A stretch of 41,990 nt of DNA. It comes from Clostridia bacterium. Its GTDB lineage: Bacteria > Bacillota > Clostridia > Christensenellales > CAG-138. The translations under genes were made by a program, and so were the position numbers. The stretch spans positions 1 through 41,990 of the forward strand of contig JAFWMS010000003.1 in NCBI GenBank assembly GCA_017545535.1. The letters run 5' to 3'. Shown piece by piece: positions 37,876 through 41,990 of this stretch. The notes under the pieces were generated by a model that did not search any database, had not been told where the DNA came from, and was given only the letters and a program-made list of their open reading frames with translations. Position 1 is the stretch's first letter. Each line of letters starts with the position of its first letter.

Positions 37876-38496
37876 ATGCCTAACGTAGCATTGTACGATA
37901 TTACCGGTAAGGTCATTGGCGATATCGAGCTTTCCGAGAATGTATTTGGTCAGCCCGTCAACGAGCCCGTTCTCCATCAGGTGGTCGTGGCTCACCTCGC
38001 CAACTGCCGTCAGGGCACCCAGAGTGCCAAGACCCGCAGCGAAGTCTCCGGCGGCGGCAAGAAGCCCTATCGTCAGAAGGGCACCGGCCGCGCCCGTCAG
38101 GGTTCCACCCGCGCTCCCCAGTGGACGCACGGCGGCGTGGTGTTCGCGCCCAAGCCCCGCGACTACAGCCAGAAGGTCAACGCCAAGGTCCGTCGCGTAG
38201 CCCTCAAGTCCGCCCTCTCCTCTAAGGTCGCCGACAGTGAGCTCATCGTGTTCGATGCGTTGAACATTGAAGCTCCTAAGACCAAGGAAATGGTGAAGGT
38301 GCTGAAGGCTGTGGACGTGGACAAGGCCCTCATCGTGCTCGCCGACAAGGACGAGACCGTGGAGCGGGCAGCCGCCAACATCCCCGGCGTCAAGACCACT
38401 TTGGTCGGCACCCTGAACACCTACGAGGTGCTCAAGTATAAGAAACTGATCCTCACCAAGGATTCCGTTGCAAAAATCGAGGAGGTGTACGTCTGA
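37876..38496 (+). CDS. rplD: 50S ribosomal protein L4
   Basis: Exit-tunnel protein of the large subunit, 206 residues. The tunnel loop is recognisable ([20 protein letters not shown], then [12 protein letters not shown]). In E. coli L4 also represses its own operon through the leader RNA. The start [12 protein letters not shown] follows AGGAGG; a longer open frame upstream overlaps rplC and is a shadow. Its stop codon overlaps the rplW start (TGATG), so the two are coupled. Confidence 0.98.
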   Translation: MPNVALYDITGKVIGDIELSENVFGQPVNEPVLHQVVVAHLANCRQGTQSAKTRSEVSGGGKKPYRQKGTGRARQGSTRAPQWTHGGVVFAPKPRDYSQKVNAKVRRVALKSALSSKVADSELIVFDALNIEAPKTKEMVKVLKAVDVDKALIVLADKDETVERAAANIPGVKTTLVGTLNTYEVLKYKKLILTKDSVAKIEEVYV

Positions 38497-38792
38497 TGAA
38501 GAGCGCTTATGATATCGTGAAGGCTCCCATCCTCACCGAGAAGAGCTACGACTACATCGCCCACCGGGTCTACACGTTCGAAGTGGCCAAGAGTGCGAAC
38601 AAGATCGAGATCGCAAAGGCCGTGGAAGAGATCTTCGGCGTGAAAGTCCAGAGCGTGCACACCGTGAACAAGCTGGGCAAGATCAAGCGGCAGGGCCGGT
38701 ATGAAGGCCGTCGTCCTTCCACCAAGAAGGCCTATGTGAAGCTGACGAATGAGTCCAAGGGCATCGAGCTCTTCGACGGCATCGCCCAGTAA
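38496..38792 (+). CDS. rplW: 50S ribosomal protein L23
   Basis: Protein at the tunnel exit, the docking site for trigger factor and SRP, 98 residues. It shows [13 protein letters not shown], the paired [20 protein letters not shown], and [20 protein letters not shown] (parts). The start ATG shares its A with the rplD stop codon; AGGAGG lies just upstream within rplD. Confidence 0.97.
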   Translation: MKSAYDIVKAPILTEKSYDYIAHRVYTFEVAKSANKIEIAKAVEEIFGVKVQSVHTVNKLGKIKRQGRYEGRRPSTKKAYVKLTNESKGIELFDGIAQ

Positions 38793-38803
38793 GGAGGAAC
38801 AAA

Positions 38804-39640
38804 ATGGCTATTCGCAAGATCAATCCGACCACTCCGGGCCAGCGCGGCATGACCGTCTCCGCTTTTGAGGAGATCACCCGCACCACCCCCGAAAAGTCTC
38901 TGACCACCGATATGCGCAAGCGGGCCGGCAGGAACTTCTCCGGCCGCATCACCGTCCGGCATCAGGGCGGCGGCGCCAAGCGCAAGTACCGCATCGTGGA
39001 CTTCAAGCGCAACAAGGACGACGTGCCCGGCAAGGTCTTCTCCATCGAGTACGACCCCAACCGCTCCGCCAACATCGCCCTCATCCACTACGCCGATGGC
39101 GAAAAGCGCTACATCATCGCGCCTCTTGGCCTGAAGGTAGGCGACCAGATCGTCTCCGGCGCCAACGCCGATATCAAGGTCGGCAACACGCTGCCTCTGG
39201 AGAACATCCCCGTGGGCACCATGATCCACTGCGTGGAGCTGGTCCCCGGCAAGGGCGCTCAGCTCGTCCGGTCCGCCGGCAACGCGGCCCAGCTCATCGC
39301 CAAGGAGAACGGCTTCGGCCAGGTTCGTCTCCCCAGCGGTGAGGTCCGCCTGATCCCCCTGAAGGCCCGTGCGACCATCGGCCAGGTGGGCAATGTGGAC
39401 TTCCAGAACATCATGATCGGCAAGGCCGGCCGGACCCGTCACATGGGCATCCGTCCCACGGTCCGCGGCTCCGTCATGAACCCCAACGACCACCCCCACG
39501 GCGGCGGCGAGGGCAAGAGCCCCATCGGCCGGCCCGGTCCTGTGACCCCCTGGGGCAAGCCCGCGCTGGGATATAAGACCCGGAAGACCAAGAACAAGAG
39601 CAACAAGTACATCGTGCGCCGCAGGAACGGCGGTAAGTAA
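38804..39640 (+). CDS. rplB: 50S ribosomal protein L2
   Basis: Large-subunit protein needed for subunit joining and peptidyl-transferase activity, 278 residues. It shows [19 protein letters not shown], the SH3-like and OB domains, and the conserved C-terminal region [18 protein letters not shown] with the key histidine. AAGGAGG precedes the ATG. Standard position in the operon. Confidence 0.98.
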   Translation: MAIRKINPTTPGQRGMTVSAFEEITRTTPEKSLTTDMRKRAGRNFSGRITVRHQGGGAKRKYRIVDFKRNKDDVPGKVFSIEYDPNRSANIALIHYADGEKRYIIAPLGLKVGDQIVSGANADIKVGNTLPLENIPVGTMIHCVELVPGKGAQLVRSAGNAAQLIAKENGFGQVRLPSGEVRLIPLKARATIGQVGNVDFQNIMIGKAGRTRHMGIRPTVRGSVMNPNDHPHGGGEGKSPIGRPGPVTPWGKPALGYKTRKTKNKSNKYIVRRRNGGK

Positions 39641-39658
39641 CGGGAAGGAGTAAGGATA

Positions 39659-39940
39659 ATGAGCAGATCGGTTAAAAAAGGACCGTTTGTAAACGAAGCG
39701 CTCTACAATCGCATCCAGGCGATGAACGAGAGCGGCAAGAAGACCGTTGTTAAGACCTGGTCCCGTTCTTCCACGATCTTTCCTGAGTTCGTCGGCCACA
39801 CCATCGCGGTCCACGACGGGAAAAAGCACGTTCCGGTGTACGTCACCGAGGAAATGGTCGGGCACAAGCTGGGCGAGTTCGCCCCCACCCGTACCTTCCG
39901 TGGCCACAGGGGCTCCGAGAAGTCCTCTGGCGCGAAGTAA
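39659..39940 (+). CDS. rpsS: 30S ribosomal protein S19
   Basis: Small-subunit head protein that forms a complex with S13, 93 residues: [40 protein letters not shown] (in part), and [20 protein letters not shown] precedes the ATG; rplV follows after 11 bases. Confidence 0.98.
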   Translation: MSRSVKKGPFVNEALYNRIQAMNESGKKTVVKTWSRSSTIFPEFVGHTIAVHDGKKHVPVYVTEEMVGHKLGEFAPTRTFRGHRGSEKSSGAK

Positions 39941-39951
39941 GGAGGAAAGTT

Positions 39952-40341
39952 ATGGCAACGAGAAGCAAAACCAAGACCGCCTATCGTCATGAGCACGCTG
40001 ACAAGCGGCCCCATGCCACGGCGAGATACATCCGCATCGCTACCCGCAAGTGCACCATCGTGGCGGACTTGATCCGGGGCAAGAGCGTGAAGGAGGCTCA
40101 GGCCATCCTGACCTACTGCCCGAAAGCGGCTGCGGCGCCCATGCTGAAGGTCCTCAACTCCGCCGTCGCCAACGCGGAGAACAACCTGGAACTCAACCGC
40201 GACGATCTCTTCGTGGCCGAAGCTTTCGCCAATCAGGGTCCCACCCTGAAGCGCTTCAGGCCCCGGGCCCGTGGTTCCGCCTCTTCCATTTTGAAGCGGA
40301 CCAGCCATCTCACGGTGATTCTTGATCAGCAGGCCAAGTAA
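39952..40341 (+). CDS. rplV: 50S ribosomal protein L22
   Basis: Large-subunit protein whose beta-hairpin lines the exit tunnel, 129 residues. It shows [40 protein letters not shown] and the hairpin region [18 protein letters not shown]. There is an N-terminal extension of about 20 residues ([20 protein letters not shown]) relative to the shorter forms. AGGAGG precedes the ATG. Confidence 0.97.
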   Translation: MATRSKTKTAYRHEHADKRPHATARYIRIATRKCTIVADLIRGKSVKEAQAILTYCPKAAAAPMLKVLNSAVANAENNLELNRDDLFVAEAFANQGPTLKRFRPRARGSASSILKRTSHLTVILDQQAK

Positions 40342-40353
40342 GGAGGAAAGAAC

Positions 40354-41013
40354 ATGGGTCAGAAAGTTAATCCCAACGGTTTCCGCATCGGCGTCATTCG
40401 CGACTGGAACACCCGTTGGTACGCTCCGAAAAAAGACTTTGCGGATTTCCTCGTGGAGGATCACAAGATCCGTGAGTTTGTGAAGAAGAAGTACTACGCG
40501 GCCAACATCTCCCGCATCGGGATCGATCGGGCCGCCGGCAAGATCTCCGTGAGCATCTTCACCGCCCGTCCGGGCATGCTCATCGGCAAGGGCGGCGCCG
40601 GGATCGACGTCATCAAGGCCGACATCGCCAAGGAGATCGGCAAGCCCGTCAACGTGAACATCATGGAGATCCGGGATCCCGATGCCGACGCTCAGTTGGT
40701 GGCGGAGAACATCGCCGCTCAGCTGGAGAAGCGCATCAGCTTCCGGCGGGCCATGAAGCAGGCCATGCAGCGGGCCATGCAGCGCCCCGGTGTGAAGGGC
40801 ATCAAGCTCAGCTGCGGCGGCCGTCTTGGCGGCGCCGAGATCGCCCGCAGCGAGGGATACCATGACGGTTCCATCCCCCTGCAGACCATGCGCGCGGACA
40901 TCCACTACGGGTTCGCGGAAGCCCACACCACCTACGGCCGGATCGGCTGCAAGGTTTGGATCTACAAGGGCGAAGTGCTTGGCAAGGCCAAGCGCAAGGA
41001 AGGAGGCAGATAA
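40354..41013 (+). CDS. rpsC: 30S ribosomal protein S3
   Basis: mRNA-entry protein of the small subunit, 219 residues. It begins [20 protein letters not shown], has the KH domain loop ([20 protein letters not shown]) and the C-terminal domain ([46 protein letters not shown] in part). AGGAGG precedes the ATG; rplP follows after 2 bases. Confidence 0.98.
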   Translation: MGQKVNPNGFRIGVIRDWNTRWYAPKKDFADFLVEDHKIREFVKKKYYAANISRIGIDRAAGKISVSIFTARPGMLIGKGGAGIDVIKADIAKEIGKPVNVNIMEIRDPDADAQLVAENIAAQLEKRISFRRAMKQAMQRAMQRPGVKGIKLSCGGRLGGAEIARSEGYHDGSIPLQTMRADIHYGFAEAHTTYGRIGCKVWIYKGEVLGKAKRKEGGR

Positions 41014-41015
41014 CC

Positions 41016-41447
41016 ATGTTGATGCCGAAGAGAGTGAAGCACCGCAGGGTGTTCCGCGGCAGGATGAAGGGCACCGCCCATCGTGGCAACACCATCAGCT
41101 ACGGCGAGTTTGGCCTGGTAGCTATGGAGCCCTCTTGGATCACCAGCACCCAGATTGAGGCCGCTCGTGTTGCCATGACCCGTTTCACAAAGCGTGGCGG
41201 TCAGGTCTGGATCAAGATCTTCCCGGATAAGCCCGTTACCGAAAAGCCCGCTGAGACCCGCATGGGTTCCGGCAAAGGTTCCCCCGAATACTGGGTGGCC
41301 GTGGTGAAGCCCGGTCGCGTCATGTTCGAGATCGCTGGCGTTGAGGAAAGCATCGCCAAGGAAGCCCTTCGTCTTGCCGGGCATAAGCTGCCCATCCGCT
41401 GCAAGATCGTGAAGAAGGAAGAGGCTCAGGAAGGAGCAGAAGCATGA
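41016..41447 (+). CDS. rplP: 50S ribosomal protein L16
   Basis: Large-subunit protein that helps position aminoacyl-tRNA in the A site, 143 residues. It begins [20 protein letters not shown] and contains [20 protein letters not shown] and [27 protein letters not shown] precedes the first ATG, which is 2 bases after the rpsC stop; MPKR two codons on would be the alternative start. It overlaps rpmC by 4 bases (ATGA). Confidence 0.97.
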   Translation: MLMPKRVKHRRVFRGRMKGTAHRGNTISYGEFGLVAMEPSWITSTQIEAARVAMTRFTKRGGQVWIKIFPDKPVTEKPAETRMGSGKGSPEYWVAVVKPGRVMFEIAGVEESIAKEALRLAGHKLPIRCKIVKKEEAQEGAEA

Positions 41448-41647
41448 AGGCTGAAGAATTGAGAAAAATGTCTGTTGCTGACCTGGAAAAGCAGGAGAAG
41501 GACCTCAAGGCTGAGCTGTTCAACCTCCGCTTCCAGACCGTGACCGGCCAGATCAGCAATCCCAGCCGCATCGGCGCCTGCAAGAAGGACATCGCACGGA
41601 TCAAGACCATTCTCCGGCAGCGTGAGCTGACTGGCAGTGCCGAGTGA
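41444..41647 (+). CDS. rpmC: 50S ribosomal protein L29
   Basis: Small helical protein near the exit tunnel, 67 residues: [40 protein letters not shown] and [26 protein letters not shown] lies just upstream within rplP, and the start overlaps the rplP stop codon, so translation is coupled. Confidence 0.97.
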   Translation: MKAEELRKMSVADLEKQEKDLKAELFNLRFQTVTGQISNPSRIGACKKDIARIKTILRQRELTGSAE

Positions 41648-41661
41648 GGAGGAAGTAAGCA

Positions 41662-41925
41662 ATGGAACAGGTAATTAGAGGTTATCGCAAGACCCGCACC
41701 GGCGTCGTTGTCAGCGATAAGATGGATAAGACGGTGGTCGTCGCCATCTCCACCAAGGTCCGCCATCCCCTGTACGGCAAGATGGTCAACCGGACCCGTA
41801 AGTTCAAGGCCCACGACGAGGAGAACCAGTGCGGCATCGGCGACACCGTCCGCATCATGGAAACTCGTCCGATCTCCAAGGATAAGCGCTGGCGCGTGGT
41901 GGAGATCATCGAGAAGGCCAAGTAA
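41662..41925 (+). CDS. rpsQ: 30S ribosomal protein S17
   Basis: Primary 16S rRNA-binding OB-fold protein, 87 residues: [40 protein letters not shown] and [26 protein letters not shown] precedes the ATG. Standard position before rplN. Confidence 0.97.
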   Translation: MEQVIRGYRKTRTGVVVSDKMDKTVVVAISTKVRHPLYGKMVNRTRKFKAHDEENQCGIGDTVRIMETRPISKDKRWRVVEIIEKAK

Positions 41926-41938
41926 GGGGAGGTAAAGT

Positions 41939-41990
41939 ATGATTCAGCCTCAAACCAGATTGAAGGTGGCCGACAACTCCGGCGCCAAGG
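41939..41990 (+). CDS. rplN: 50S ribosomal protein L14, 5' part only
   Basis: The first 17 codons (MIQPQTRLKVADNSGAK) match the highly conserved N-terminus of L14; the gene runs off the right edge. GGGGAGG (41926-41932) lies 6 bases before the ATG. It continues the S10-spc gene order. Confidence 0.95.
   Translation, partial: MIQPQTRLKVADNSGAK

Overview
The window comes from a GC-rich member of the Bacillota, most likely class Clostridia. The evidence is the PSP1/RicT protein, an RsfA-like prespore regulator, a UPF0735 ACT-domain protein beside homoserine dehydrogenase, strong Shine-Dalgarno sites (AAGGAGG), many TTGACA-N17-TATAAT-type promoters, and the order rpoB-rpoC ... rpsL-rpsG-fusA-tuf, then rpsJ-rplCDWB-rpsS-rplV-rpsC-rplP-rpmC-rpsQ-rplN. 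No species can be named from sequence alone.

Layout. 1-165: end of an rRNA operon (5S rRNA plus terminator). 220-2580: a small zinc-ribbon protein, a GNAT acetyltransferase gene broken by one in-frame stop, and a membrane-anchored polysaccharide deacetylase. 2584-10681: a lipoprotein-type class B penicillin-binding protein, murG, a THUMP/UPF0020-like RNA methyltransferase, metG and tatD. 10739-13590: a GntP-family permease and a glycerate 2-kinase, together a probable D-glycerate uptake operon. 13689-17473: a threonine module of two divergent operons, thrC-thrH and hom-ACT, in which ThrH may replace homoserine kinase. 17590-18600: a DUF2975 membrane protein and an XRE regulator with operator-like repeats around their promoter. 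18733-21945: tRNA-Asn, then a membrane PH-like protein, a small cysteine-containing protein, holB and ricT. 22114-23674: a DMT transporter and the RsfA-like regulator. 23799-41990: the transcription/translation core, with rpoBC, an unknown cysteine-rich membrane protein, the str operon and the first part of the S10-spc operon, cut off inside rplN.

The most unusual signal is a family of interspersed intergenic elements in the first 22 kb (best copies 2341-2402, 9754-9891, 12184-12331; degenerate ones near 600-715, 13606-13640 and 21966-22096). Each half-element is a pyrimidine/purine hairpin followed, after 7-8 nt, by a third purine tract that is the mirror image of the hairpin's purine arm. 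Changes in the arms are matched in all three tracts. This geometry would allow an intramolecular purine-motif triplex. Three copies are pairs of half-elements facing each other, filling the gap between two co-directional genes, with the right hairpin just upstream of the next Shine-Dalgarno site.

Other points of note: two predicted (near-)leaderless mRNAs, overlapping divergent thr promoters, long structured leaders before rpsL and rpsJ, fusA without a Shine-Dalgarno site, a CxxCxC cluster in EF-Tu, a very acidic RpoB tail, and a repetitive lysine/proline/glutamine tail on RicT.
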